Part shown: positions 41,086 to 52,456 of the stretch, piece after piece
How positions within the stretch are numbered: position 1 is the stretch's first letter
Layout of the letters: every line of letters starts with the position of its first letter
Source of the DNA: Brachypodius melanocephalos
Lineage: Eukaryota > Chordata > Aves > Passeriformes > Pycnonotidae
Reading direction: 5' to 3'
DNA: 64,000 bases
Assembly (NCBI GenBank): GCA_013398615.1
Contig: VZSR01000520.1
Span: 31,893,733 to 31,957,732 of the forward strand
Position numbers and translations under genes: made by a program
The notes under the pieces: generated by a model
Database searches by the model: none
Told to the model about the DNA's origin: nothing
What the model saw: the letters and a program-made list of their open reading frames with translations, nothing else

Positions 41086-41285
41086 TATTGGGGTGTCAGA
41101 TTCCAGTGCCTGCAGCGGGCTTGGGTGTGTTTAGAGCTGGAGCTGGGGCAGCACCGGGCAGGTTGGTGTCTCTGTCCCTCACAGCTGTGGCCTCTGCTCA
41201 GCAGCCTCCAGTGGCATCTGCTGCCTCTCCCTGCCTTAATTCCATGCAAGCATCCCCACTCCCCACGGAGTTTTAGCCCTGGTGT
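41086..41285. other. small GC-rich island of unknown origin
   Basis: About 200 bp are clearly richer in G and C than the flanks on both sides, with phrases such as 'gagctggagctggggcagcaccgggcagg' and many CTG/CAG words, yet few CpG. It overlaps a 110-codon + frame (41125-41457) and a 105-codon minus frame. Neither resembles a known protein. It could be an inserted repeat fragment, an LTR piece, or an exon of an unrecognised transcript. Confidence 0.5.
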
Positions 41286-44200
41286 CCTACAAATTGACAA
41301 GCAACTCATTTCATCTCTACCTGACAAAATTACAAAGAGGTACATCAGCTTCTATCTGGCCAAAACAGCAGATGTGGTGCTGGAGTCACAAAATTGTCTC
41401 TGGAAATCTTTTATGTATGACGTGATTCTGCATCACCTTGCTGAGCGCTGTAGCTAAAAGTTCAACACATTGAGCTGGGAAACCCAAGGAATTTACAACA
41501 TTGCCTCCAGAGCTGTGTCTAGTACCCTCATAGACGTCAATCTTAGGAGCTTGAAAAAGACCTCACAAATATATATACAAAAAACAATTTCCACAAGAAT
41601 ATATGAACACTTCAGAGGAACAGAATTTTAAGACAAAAACTCTTGGAGATCAGGATTTTAAGTGAATTGTAGTCAAAGACCTCATACCACCTTTCATAGA
41701 AAACAGAGCAAAAAAGCATAATTACACCTGGATTGGGACCAAATATGTGGTAACCTCTTCATTCTGAATTATATGTTATAGAAAACCAGAAATATTTGGC
41801 AGTTGGAAGCTATAAATGATTTTAAATATTTACCAAAAAAACCCTAAAGCAATGCTAAATATAAATGTATATATAATGAGGTATTCTTCTATGGTCTGGC
41901 TATTTTGTGCTTTTTGTTTTGTCGTTCGGGGGTTTGTTTTGTTTTGTTTTGTTGCTCAGTTTTAAGTTCCAGTTATATTAAAAAAGATGAAAATGTATTT
42001 CTGGAAACTTTTAGGACTATTGAACTCTCGAATGCTCACAGTCCATGGAACTGTGTTATTTAGAACAGAACTTCTGTAATGGCCATACATTAAGAAAATA
42101 ATGCAAGGTTTAATGGTGTAATAACAATTGAATTTATTGCAAAGTACTAGTGGATTTCTCTCAGATTACTGGGAATTTAAATAAGATGCAGTAGCTAGCA
42201 GGGAAAACGCAGCCTTTAGGACTGCAACTGTGTTGCAGCCCATATTAAGACAAACTACATTGCCAAAGAGTTTCTCCCTATGGTCTTGTCTTTATTATGA
42301 ATGGCTCATACCTTTTATCAGCAAAGGAATATGGAAGGAGTAAGACACTGTGTGGGCTCTGTAGTACCAATAAATCGAGGACATGATTTATGTATCTATT
42401 TTTGCTAGCAATACTGTCGCAAAGAAGCTGAACTGCATGTGAGAAACGTGACACATAAAAACAGATGGCTGAGTTTCCACGTAGTTAAGGCTGTTTACAA
42501 GAAAATAAAGCCACACTGGGCAAGCTGATCTCATTTTTCCCTAAAAACTCTTTCTTTTATTTGTCTAGGTACGTCTAGGTATAAATGTCTATTTTGTAGC
42601 CATTGTGCTTTTTTCTGGTGGATACATAAATAAATGTAATTAAAACTGATTTGACATTTATATTAATTAGTGTGTACGTTTCCTTTTTTCTTTTGTCATT
42701 GTATCAGATTGTTAGAATATAATCTCTAGAGACCATGGTAGTTGTTTCAAAATTTCAATAACTTTATCAAATGAAAAGTTTTATTAGGTGGATAAATACT
42801 CATCATTGAATCAGTAGAATTGAGTCTATGTAAATTCATTATTAAATGTGGATGTAATTCAATATGTATCACCAATCTCCTTAGTTAATCAAGGCAAATG
42901 GAGGTATTTTAGACTGCACTTTATAGAGATGTCAGACTTTCAGTCTCTTTCAAAAGAAGGTGACTAATATGATTTTCTAGCCAGTTTTCTAATTCAAAGG
43001 ATCTCAATTGCACTTTATGCTGCCTGAACAGTGAACATCAGGAGAAGTTACTTAGAAAGGAGAGAACTAAAACATGTAAAACAAAGAAAACAAAATCCCA
43101 TCCAGATTCCTAAAAATTTGACTAATTAGAGTGACCTGCTTTCTATTTCATATGTCAAAAAAGAAAAATGAATGTGTACACAGAAAGCCATTTACTGTGC
43201 TCTGTTCACCAATCAAAGTGTCTTAAATAAAAATAAATTCCACACATTGTGATATTTATGCAAGGAATTTGAAATGTAACAGATGACAAATTGTTGGGCT
43301 AGTGCTCTGTGTTCCAAAACTTTGTGAGACACGCTTTAAAATTATTTTTTCCCTAAGGATCTTTCTAATAATTGTATTAGCTTAAAACTCATCCAACACA
43401 AACTTGTTGATAATAATATCTACTGCATAAGTCAGAAGCTGCTTAAATGAAAATATAGTTGAATTTAATTCTGAATATAACAAACTGAAAATTAAGTTCA
43501 AAGGTTAATGAGTTGGAATGAGCCCCCTGTGTTTCTTAAGATGCACTAATCCATCTAAATTTTGGGTTTATACAGAAACTGTGTGAGCAGACCTGTACCA
43601 TTCAAATAACAAAACATCCTTAGAGAAGGAAACTAATATAAATAAAACACTTCAAAGTTGGTAAAGAAAGGACTTAGATTTGTCATCAATATTAATATTT
43701 ACATACTTTCATGTGATGTTATTAATATGATATTTCAGTAACAATAATTAAAATTAGCCTTTTTCTTCAGATATCCTACTAGGATATTGTTAGCAAATAA
43801 AAACAGTTAACTTTGATCTCTTTTTCTTACTAAGAACTGGATTTCAACCCAAAACTTCATTTTTGCTTTCAAACCCCTGAGATAGGTGAATATTGACAGT
43901 GTGTTTGGAAACTAAATTATTTAAAGTACACTAAAGTGAATCTCTTGAGGAAATTATTTGACTTATTTACTTAAAGCAAAATTAGTCAAAAATAATTTCC
44001 GCTTTTACCATATCTGGCTGTGTGATTGATATCCCTCATATTCTAATAGCAATTGCAATTAAAAGAACAAAATGAACTGGAGATTTCCAAACAGAATAAA
44101 ATATTTGATAGAGGTTTTAAACTGAAAGGCCATAATTATGTTTAGACATTACACAGGACCAACAGTCTTTCCATGCAATGCTAATTAGAAGGTATAAAGT

Positions 44201-44502
44201 AGCAAACCACATCACTGAATAAAGTAGAGTGTTCTACTGGTTAAACCCATAAGGACCCCCAAATTCTGAACTGGAAATATTAAGTACAGAAAATTTTTGA
44301 GGTCTTGTATGAGTATGAGTCTTAACCAGAAGAGTAGAGCCTTATACTCTGCCACATGGAATGTTATGCTTGTAAATTCTGTATATTTTACGTGGAGGAA
44401 CGTTTTGATTGGTTTTCTCTACTTTAGAAGAATTTTTCAGGTGTATCTGTAGCAACACAGTAGTTAAGAAGGAGCAGATCTGGGGGTTTTTTGTGCCGCT
44501 AC

Positions 44503-44505
<3 letters not shown>
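41286..44505. other. unique AT-rich non-coding DNA
   Basis: A short (GTTTT)n patch of about four copies lies at about 41935-41953 and a 10-bp direct repeat (gtctaggta) near 42564-42583. Otherwise no gene, RNA or transposon is visible. Confidence 0.55.

Positions 44506-44575
<70 letters not shown>
44506..44575 (+). repeat. poly(A) tract, 70 bases
   Basis: An uninterrupted run of 70 A, preceded by 'tgggggttttttgtgccgctacatt' and followed by 'ccaaacaaataaaaaa'. The upstream flank is not a recognised SINE, LINE or mRNA end, and no clear target-site duplication was found. Its length makes base-count error and polymorphism likely. Confidence 0.93.
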
Positions 44576-44577
<2 letters not shown>

Positions 44578-47500
44578 AAACAAATAAAAAAAGATAATTT
44601 GAGAAGTAGTTAAAATGTATTTTATGTAATAAAAATTACACATTGTTCCAGTTCTTTTGCTTCTAATTCTCTGAACTTTGTTTTGTACAGGCTGCAACAG
44701 ACTGGAAGGGATCATGTGTTAATTTGTAAGTCTAAATCAGATCTAAATTGAAGATCAAGCGCTTTATGTTAATTAGAAGAATGTCACTCCAGTACATGAT
44801 AACAGGTAGCCAATTTCCATCATCTTTCCAAGAATCAGATTATCAGGCTTCTGGGAATTTACAGATGTCCCAGTTCTAGAATGGGTGTAAACAGCTGCTC
44901 TGTAATCTCAAAATGCCTTTAATCCTCACTGAAGTTTTGCTTCTGTTGCCTTAATTTGATTATGTATTTTTGCTCTAAATATCAAATCTTAAACAAAGGA
45001 GAAAACCTATTTTTGACTAACCAGTACTAAAAAGAACAAGCAAGTATTCTATGGCTCATTCATTAACAGAATAAATCTATGGAGGAATCCCCAAATATAT
45101 TCTGAAAAGCTAAACTAGAAGAAGATCTCTTCAAAAGGCTATGTTTAGAGTATGTTACAGAGGAGTGTACCTAAAATAATCTTGAACGTATAAAACACAA
45201 TACCAAATCATGTTTAACAACTGGGAAACCTACTGCAATTTACTAAATCTGAGAATTAGTTAAACAGATATGCAACAGAAGATAATGCATCACAGCTTAA
45301 TTTACTCCGACAAGACTACTTTTCATAATTCCTTAAATCTTGCAATGGGCTACGGACTAAGGTTAAACATATAGTAGAACAGCAAGAATAGAGTAGGAAG
45401 TTTTTAATTTTTTTTCATTGGTTATGCTGAAGCTGAGTTGTGTCTCACTCTGGGTCAGTTTGCTTAGTGACATGAAGGAGTCCATAAACAATATTTGTAT
45501 TGAATATTCTAACATTTTTTTTCCAAATTAGTAAATAACTCTTCAAATGTGATAGGAGGTAGGACATATCTGTTTTGTTCATTGATGAAAATATTTTTTA
45601 TCATCCCAATTAATTAATTAATTAATAATTAATTAATAATCAAGTAAAATAAATATTTAACAACAAGAACTAGAGCTGATCAAAAATAAACCTGTTTCCT
45701 TTGGATCCAATTTTTTACTGGTCTCATAGTAGAAACTCCTAACCATTTTAAAGATACCATTTTTAATGATATATGAAACTATGGGGGTTTTACTGCAAGG
45801 TAAAGGCACCACCCAGATGAAGCTGTATAACAGCTGGTAGAATAGGAAACTAAATTATGGTTTTATTTCCTCCTTAAAGCCTGGAATTTGTTTAATAAGA
45901 TTTTCCATAAAAGCATTTACTGTGTACATAAATATAAAAACCTTAAAATCCTTACAATGCTGCTTTTCTTTGCATATAAAAATAGAACATGAAGAGATGC
46001 AGCTTTATTCCAAGTAATGTTGTTGGATTCTGCCTTATTCAGCTCATCTGTGCTATTGTGTCAATGAACGCTATGTCTGCTACTACTAGAGCTCTGCCCT
46101 AGAATAACCATAATTGATGAGATTAAATGGGAAACAAATTCTTGTTATCAGCAATTTGTGCACTTGCAAAATGTCAGGAGAACGGTTGGGAGAATTTTGC
46201 TCTCCACCAACGTGCAAAATAGGGTGGACATTCTAGATGGAAAAAAATTAAAGCATTTAGCAAAAGAAATAGATTTGCATGTTAAATCTGTTAAAAGACT
46301 GTAGTTAAATGTCATTGAAGAACATGGGCTTTTATTAAATTGTCTATTCAAGAATGCCCTAGTACCAGTTGCCACTTACAGCACCTAAAAATTACAAAGT
46401 AAGGTTTCTTTTAATGATCTACTGCTTTCTCATGCTTTCCTGCATTTTAGTACTATTTGAGAAAAAATATGTAATATAGGATGATATTTTTCCACAATTT
46501 AATCCTATAATTTATGAAAAGCTTTTTTTCTTCCATGTTCCTTAAAAAAAATGCAAGTTCTTCACAATTCTTTACTAACACCAATGTAGTAAATTCGTCA
46601 TGTACAGATGCTTATAAGGGAGATAAATTTTGTGGGGGTTTGTTTGTTGGTGTGGGATTTTGGAGTTGTTTTTTTTCTGCTTTTTTGTTGGTGTTTTTTT
46701 CCCAGAAAATATGAATACAGTATGTTCTCATCAGATATATACTTGCATTTTTTGGGGCATGAATTATGATTTCATACACAAATCACACATTTAAACATTT
46801 AACTGATTAATGTAATTGGAAAATTTGTTGCAAGAGTGCAGTTTCCAAAACTGATATGCACCCTAGTACTCTGTGTTAGAACTTTTGTAATCACTGATGT
46901 CAAAAAAGAAAAAAAGTGCTTATAGTCTCCAATTTATAGATTACAAAACTGACAAAAAGATTTATCTGAGCACAGAGAGCAGACTTACACATTTACCTGG
47001 AATTTTTTGGTGGCTAGCATCCCTAAACACAAAATTCAAGAGAAGATCACAGTTCAATAAGCGTTCAGCATCATGCAACAGCCCCTTTATATTTTAAATT
47101 TGCCAGTCATCTAAGTTCACATCTCTGATGTAGATATGAAGCTGTTCACTTCAGGCTGAATGACTATCTTAGTAAGAAGAAAATTCTCCTTTAGGAAAAA
47201 AATCTTATCCTAAAGAAAAAAAAATTATTCTCCAAGTGTCATTTACCTGGATCAAAATACATTTCTCTAGAATGGAATGTGACACACAAAAAAGAGTAGG
47301 AATCCAATTTAAAATAAATGTCTGTTTTCCCTCAGCCTCCTGACACAGAGGTCTGGTATCCAGACCACCAAAATCTTCATGCTTTCGCATGAAGGCAGAT
47401 GAAGCCTTATGGTGATAAAACCACATTTGTAGCCCAAATCTCAATGATAACATGTCATAAGAAGGGATTTTAAGTGGGAATTGGTCTCAAGAATCTTCCC

Positions 47501-48157
47501 TATGAAAGATCCTGTTTAAGATGCTGTTTAAAATGCTCAGTTACATTTTCTCAGAATAGGACTGAAGAAAAACTCTGGTTGATACAAGTAATTCCCCTAC
47601 CAAACTTCTGACTATTGCACAAAGTGGGGGAAAAAAAATTAAAAGCCCACACAAATCAACTCTGATTCTTTAATGCTGTCATAAAACAAGCTGTTAAATC
47701 ACACAAACATTCCCTTAGAAAGCTATCAAAAAAGTCCCTCTGATCAGTTCGCTATGTGAAATGAAAAGGGAAAAAAAAGCAGAACCTTTAAAAATTTGAC
47801 CCATTTTACAGCTGAGTTCACAGTAAAAGTCAGCTAGAGAGGAAATGAGTTTTTACATGGTTCCAGTTTTATGTGAAAAGATAGATAAGTTGCTGATTGC
47901 ATCAGTGGTGTTTGTCATTTAATCAAATGAGAAATTAGAAGCTAAACTTAGTAATTCAGCTGCTACTGCATATATTATCTCTTCTTGATATAATCACAGA
48001 GAACTTCACTTCAAATTAACTCTTGCAATCCAATTAATGCCTTTTAGAAACCTGAACAAACATTTACTTCTCAAAGATAGGCACATTTCTGTCCCATTTT
48101 TCATTTGAACAATCTTTGCATGAAAAGAGACATCTTGTGTTTTAGAGGTCACCTGCC
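44576..48157. other. unique AT-rich non-coding DNA
   Basis: An AATT-type low-complexity patch occupies about 45608-45640 and a T/G-rich patch about 46630-46700. No exon or transposon is supported. Short frames near 46.5-47.4 kb are unremarkable. Confidence 0.55.
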
Positions 48158-48280
48158 CCTGCTGTTTGTTCTGCCCCTGAAGTCATAATCTCCTGCCTGT
48201 GACATCACAATTGGTTTCCACAGAGCTGATTATAGCCACAAACCAAGGATTATGACTTCAGGTGAGGCAGAAGCAGCAGG
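48158..48280. repeat. 123-bp imperfect fold-back (MITE-like or conserved hairpin)
   Basis: Three stem blocks pair in register. CCTGCTG (48158-48164) pairs with CAGCAGG (48274-48280). TTCTGCC (48169-48175) pairs with GGCAGAA (48266-48272). CCTGAAGTCATAATC (48176-48190) pairs with GATTATGACTTCAGG (48248-48262). That gives 29 base pairs with small bulges. Within the loop TTGGTTT (48211-48217) can also pair with AAACCAA (48240-48246). The structure resembles a palindromic non-autonomous DNA element or a hairpin-forming conserved element. No flanking target-site duplication or known family name could be assigned. Confidence 0.8.
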
Positions 48281-48852
48281 AACAGATGAGCTCCTAAGGA
48301 AAATGTCCCTGTTCATGACTGTATCCTTAGAAACAAAGTGCAGAAAGTAAAAGCTGTGCTCCATTTAAAGGAAAACACTTTATGTGAGATGGCAGTATCT
48401 GTTAGGAATTGCCTATTGGTCATATGCATGTAATTATTTTCCATATAAATATTGAAAAGCAAGAAATGGAAAATATTCAATAGATAATACCAAAGCTACC
48501 AGAAATACATTTAGTTTAGATTTACAAGCCCCAGATTGTCTCATTATGTACTACCCATAGCAAAGAGTAGATTAACAGTGCACTTCACAATAACAGTAAA
48601 GATATTGCACCAAAGCTTTTATAATCTGGGTTGAATGAGAACAAGCAGAACTCTAAACAAGACTAGAGTGCAAGATGCCAGGGCAGAAAAACCAAATTAA
48701 ATAATAATATAACTCTGTGGGAGGCTAAAGTATATGTCTTGAAACTACCAAATGTAGATTTTAGCATGAGTTATTATGTGCTCTCTGTTTAAGAAAAGGG
48801 TTATTTTTTATTGCCTGTCAACATTACCCCATTGAAATAAGCAGTGTTTTCT

Positions 48853-48966
48853 GTCTAGTGGTGACAGCAAGGGGCTTTGAGACTCCACCATTTGCTTGCT
48901 GAATTACTTTAAATAAGTCACACAATGCATCCAGGTCTCATTAACTGTTCTGTGAAATGCAGTGTT
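48853..48966 (+). repeat. MIR SINE relic
   Basis: The block order fits the sense MIR sequence: 'tctagtggtgacagcaaggggctttgagactcc' (from about 48853) corresponds to the 'agtggtta.agagcacgggctttggagtc' part. 'ccacca..tgcttgctg' fits 'gccacttactagctg'. 'actttaaataagtcac' fits 'accttgggcaagtcac'. 'aggtctcattaactgttctgtgaaatgcag' fits 'agcctcagtttcctcatctgtaaaatggg'. There is an internal deletion of roughly 25 bp. MIRs are ancient amniote SINEs that survive as relics in birds. Confidence 0.7.
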
Positions 48967-49181
48967 GCAGCCATTACAGTAATAAGCACTATTTAGACTT
49001 TCAGATGTCTGTATGTTCTGAATGTCAGAAATATCCATATCTATCTATCTAATAATTCTCTCACTACGAATCTGGCATTTGGCCAGATTCTCACACCAGT
49101 AAGTTGTAAACAGTGCCTACTAAATTCAAAGATGGAAACTTCGCAGATAAAGCACTGACAATTACATTGTAATGGAAGTAC

Positions 49182-49188
<7 letters not shown>

Positions 49189-49259
<71 letters not shown>
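49189..49259 (+). repeat. poly(A) tract, 71 bases
   Basis: An uninterrupted run of 71 A, preceded by 'gaagtacaaaattt' and followed by 'caacaaacaacatttt'. As with the tract at 44.5 kb, no retroposed body or target-site duplication is recognisable. Long frames of F or K through it are artefacts. Confidence 0.93.
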
Positions 49260-49260
<1 letters not shown>

Positions 49261-49634
49261 AACAAACAACATTTTCCCTTCTGGTTTTGGATCAAGAAAC
49301 ACCTTTCAAAGACATCAGAAATTATACTTCTTGGCAAATAAATTAATTATTTAAAAAACCCCACTGTTGCTCAGGGAAAGAGAGAAAAAAAATCCCCTTT
49401 AGTGACATATAAAATAATAAGCTTTTTAAAGCTGTAAAAGTTTGCCATGCTGGCACTGTGCTTTGAAACCTGAAAAAGCCTTCGTTTTGACTCTGCTGAA
49501 ATACAGTATCTGTGCTCAAAGGCTTTCCAGGTAGTAATATTTCATAAATTATAATTAATCTTTTTAAACCTCACCTTGATGAAAGAAGTCAAGCAGCTAA
49601 GATTAGGTCCTTAGTCTTTAAAATTTCCACTTGC

Positions 49635-49775
49635 CCAGAGGATATTCCACTGGGCTCCATACTCAGCCCCCTATTGACTTTAATTTATATAAATGATCTG
49701 TTGCTTCTCTCACACTACTGTAGGGGTGCCATGCACACTGGCAAATTAGAGACAGGCTGGTGGTAATGAATTACT
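49635..49775 (+). pseudogene. decayed LINE (CR1-like) reverse-transcriptase fragment
   Basis: A frame beginning at 49641 stays open for 20 codons and reads PLGSILSPLLTLIYINDL from 49647. This matches the conserved LINE reverse-transcriptase block with the pattern PQGSxLGPLLFxIxINDL, which lies just upstream of the catalytic FADD motif. About 30 bp further on, in a shifted frame, GVPCTLAN at about 49722-49745 fits the spacer seen in CR1-type enzymes ahead of that catalytic motif. The catalytic aspartates themselves are not recognisable. Only about 140 bp survive, with at least one frameshift and stops, so the copy is dead. The nearest families are CR1/L3; which one is not certain. Confidence 0.68.
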
Positions 49776-51083
49776 AGGCAGACACTTTCCACATGGGCTG
49801 CTACTAACACTGATTTAATTATTTCTTCAAGAAGTTAAAATTCAGGCTTAACTTCAGCCTTGTCCAGGCTGTGGCTGGATGGCTAAGGGAAGTAATACCT
49901 ATCAGGGTTTATCTGACTATTAATTATATTTAAAGTCAAAAGGAAGAAGAAAATAAGTGGACTAGTAACTGGTATGACTAATAATAATGAAATACTCAAT
50001 GTAAGGGGAACTAGTTCAGAAAATGTGAAAAAGGCCTGAGGTCAGTGCTAAGGTGCATTAGGTTGAAACACAAAGAAACTAATTGCACCTTTTTGGCTGC
50101 TTCTGACATCCAGAAATATGACATTTTCATTTCTCCATGACTTACTTCTGGGCAGAAGGCCTGTACATTTAAATCTTCCCTGTGTCTCTAAAAACATAGG
50201 TGGCATGTAATGTTTATAGAAGTTCTCATCAAACTAATGAAATTTAACTTGGTCAAGCTGTTTTCCTTCTCAGTGGATCTGACAGCTAGATCTGCAGGAG
50301 CTCTGTGTGAGGTTGCCTAGGAACTGGATTACAAATGGGGCCAACCACTCTTCTGAAGGGCTTAAAAGTATACTTCTAAACTCTCATGTTCTGCTATTGC
50401 ACATAGCACCTGCAGTTCCACCTTTAGCTGCTCTGAAGTTTGCTGTGGAGAGTTTTGAAGTCCGTAATTTCTGGTGATGAACAAAAAGTGGTGACTTCTG
50501 AATTAGTGCATGTTGTTGGCTATGATTCCCTCAGCCCTGTGACCCCAGAGTCCATCAAAAGAAGACAATATTTAATTGTGCAAATATCTACTGTACCTTT
50601 TGAGCTACTACTTGGGTCTCAGGTAGAGGCCAGCACACCTGGGACCATGGAACACTGTTCAAGCAGGTGGCTCAGCTGAAAATCCATTGAGTGTTTGGAA
50701 GTCTATGAGGAGCTACAGAGAAGGAGCTGGTAAGAAATCCTGCTTAAGATGCGTAGGAAAAGATTCTTTGCAAACTCCACTGACCATTCTGGTAGGCATA
50801 AGGAGACTACTGAGAAAGCTGAAAGGTAGTTAATGATTGCTAAATTAAAATCTTCACAAAGACAAAAATATGGATTATTCTCAAGGGATTATAGACTAGG
50901 AAGCACTGGACAGTATACTTTCTGAATGCATCCAGAAGTCAGGTCAGGAAAGGCTGTTTTGAAGTCCTAACACTTTCAAAGTTGAAAAACGCTGAAAGGT
51001 AGGGTTCCTTGAAGGCAAGGTCTTGGGGTGTCTGTTTGTTTTATTAGTGTCTCCTGCATTAATACCTATGGACAGAAAAAAAA
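49776..51083. other. non-coding DNA, possibly old repeat flank
   Basis: The first part could continue the LINE relic but shows no further recognisable motif. A 79-codon + frame at 50440-50679 is not a known protein. No RNA gene is seen. Confidence 0.45.
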
Positions 51084-51102
51084 NNNNNNNNNNAAAAAAA
51101 AA
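51074..51102. other. 10-N assembly gap inside a poly(A) tract
   Basis: Ten N (51084-51093) sit between A9 on the left and A9 on the right. The assembler evidently failed to count a long A tract, so the true tract may be comparable with the A70 and A71 tracts in this window. Confidence 0.97.
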
Positions 51103-51299
51103 GGTAAATAATAAAGGGGAAAACTGCTCAATCTGTAAAGAACAGGGGTGTTTCTCTATATGCACATCTGTTGTTGAAAATGCAGATGCCCCAACTTTAG
51201 ACATAACCATGACAATCCCTAATATGTCATAGTGCCCACAGTGGAGAAAAGGCTCCTCCTATGAGGTTCCCTATGCAAAGCCCAGTTGTAGATCTGCTT

Positions 51300-52064
51300 C
51301 TTGTTGCAACCCACACTGTCTTTGCATGTGCTGGATACTCTCTGCTCATCTCTTTCTAGCCAAGGCAGAGTTTTGACACTGTGGCTAAAGTTCTGGCTGC
51401 ATCAAAACAGATTTAACTACTGTTGTTTCCATCTTCCTATTCTGAAGTCACTTCCCACTCCTACCAATGTTTGTTCTTTTATATTTCATTTCATTTAGTT
51501 TCATTTCATGCTGCATGACTCTTTGCTTTTGGCAGCAATTTCATTACTGTTTAATCAGGTTGATGGCCATCTTGAGTAATTGTCACCATTGCTGATTTCC
51601 TTACACCATTATCAAATTTGGCTAAAACTCCTCTTACTCAGAGGTAGATAAGGTCGTCCACATCAGCAGTTTATACTCACACTCTTCCCTTACTGCCTGT
51701 TGTTACCCAGGCTGTGTCACCACAGGGATGCCACACAGACTGCCCCAAAGTACTGAACTCTGTGAGTATTGCCAGGCATTCTCCTCTGATCTTGCAGTAC
51801 AGATCCCACTGGGTCCCACTGGCACTGGTATTTGCCCTCTACACCATAAACCCTTGTGATCTCTGCTACAGCTTTATTTGATAAGCCAGGAAATTCATCC
51901 TTCATAAGTATTGGATTTTCCTCCTGGTTTCCTCATCTATATTGGCCTTTCCTGGGCAAAATATAACCCAAAACATTACTGCATTCTAATAGATATATTT
52001 TTGGCCTCCAGGCTTCTCCTTTTTGTTTTGTCGTTGCTCACTTTTGGTTGTTGTGTGGGGGAGT
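51300..52064. other. unassigned sequence upstream of the 52 kb LTR, possibly ERV internal remnant
   Basis: This stretch is less AT-rich than most of the window and ends in a purine-rich run (gtgtgggggag, 52053-52063) immediately before the LTR start, the place a polypurine tract would occupy. No gag, pol or env similarity could be recognised on either strand. A 62-codon minus frame at 51717-51905 is unexplained. A TTTCA pentanucleotide patch lies at 51482-51509. Confidence 0.4.
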
Positions 52065-52456
52065 TGTCATAATTGTGTTGTGTTGGTTTATTTTCTCTCT
52101 CTCTCTGTTATCTCTCTGCACACATAGTCAGGAAAGGGGAAAAGGGAAAGGGGAAAGGGCTGCCACCGTGTTTGTCTTCCCACACACAGTTATCTGTGGA
52201 GTATGCCAGATTTTTTGGGGCATTTTTAGTTTCTCTTCATTCCCAGGAAGCCCATGAGCTTTCAGCAACTTTGTAACTAGTGATTATTACTATTATTTCT
52301 CTTACCTGTTGCTATTTTGGTTTTTTGAGTAAATATGAGGGTTTATATCTACTCGTTATTCGTCTCTCCCTATTGGTGGAAGGCATTGGCTAAAACTAAA
52401 GTGGAGGTAAATAATTTTGGAACATCTGTCTCTTAAATTGTCTTTAAACCAAGACA
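52065..52456 (+). mobile_element. ERVL-like LTR (approximate limits)
   Basis: The block begins TGTCATAATTG and ends AAACCAAGACA, giving TG...CA termini and a length of about 392 bp. The final part, 'attggtggaaggcattggctaaaactaaagtgg' followed by 'tctcttaaattgtctttaaacc', matches the 3' end that I recall for avian ERVL-type LTRs. The U3-like half holds a CT-rich run (52092-52106) and a GGGAAA purine run (52130-52159). It is either a solo LTR or the 3' LTR of a decayed provirus. No matching target-site duplication was found. Confidence 0.55.

Noticed and set aside
49041..49354. Frames rich in Phe or Lys across the A71 tract (also 44464-44715 and 12566-12766)
   Set aside because: Translations of homopolymer tracts.
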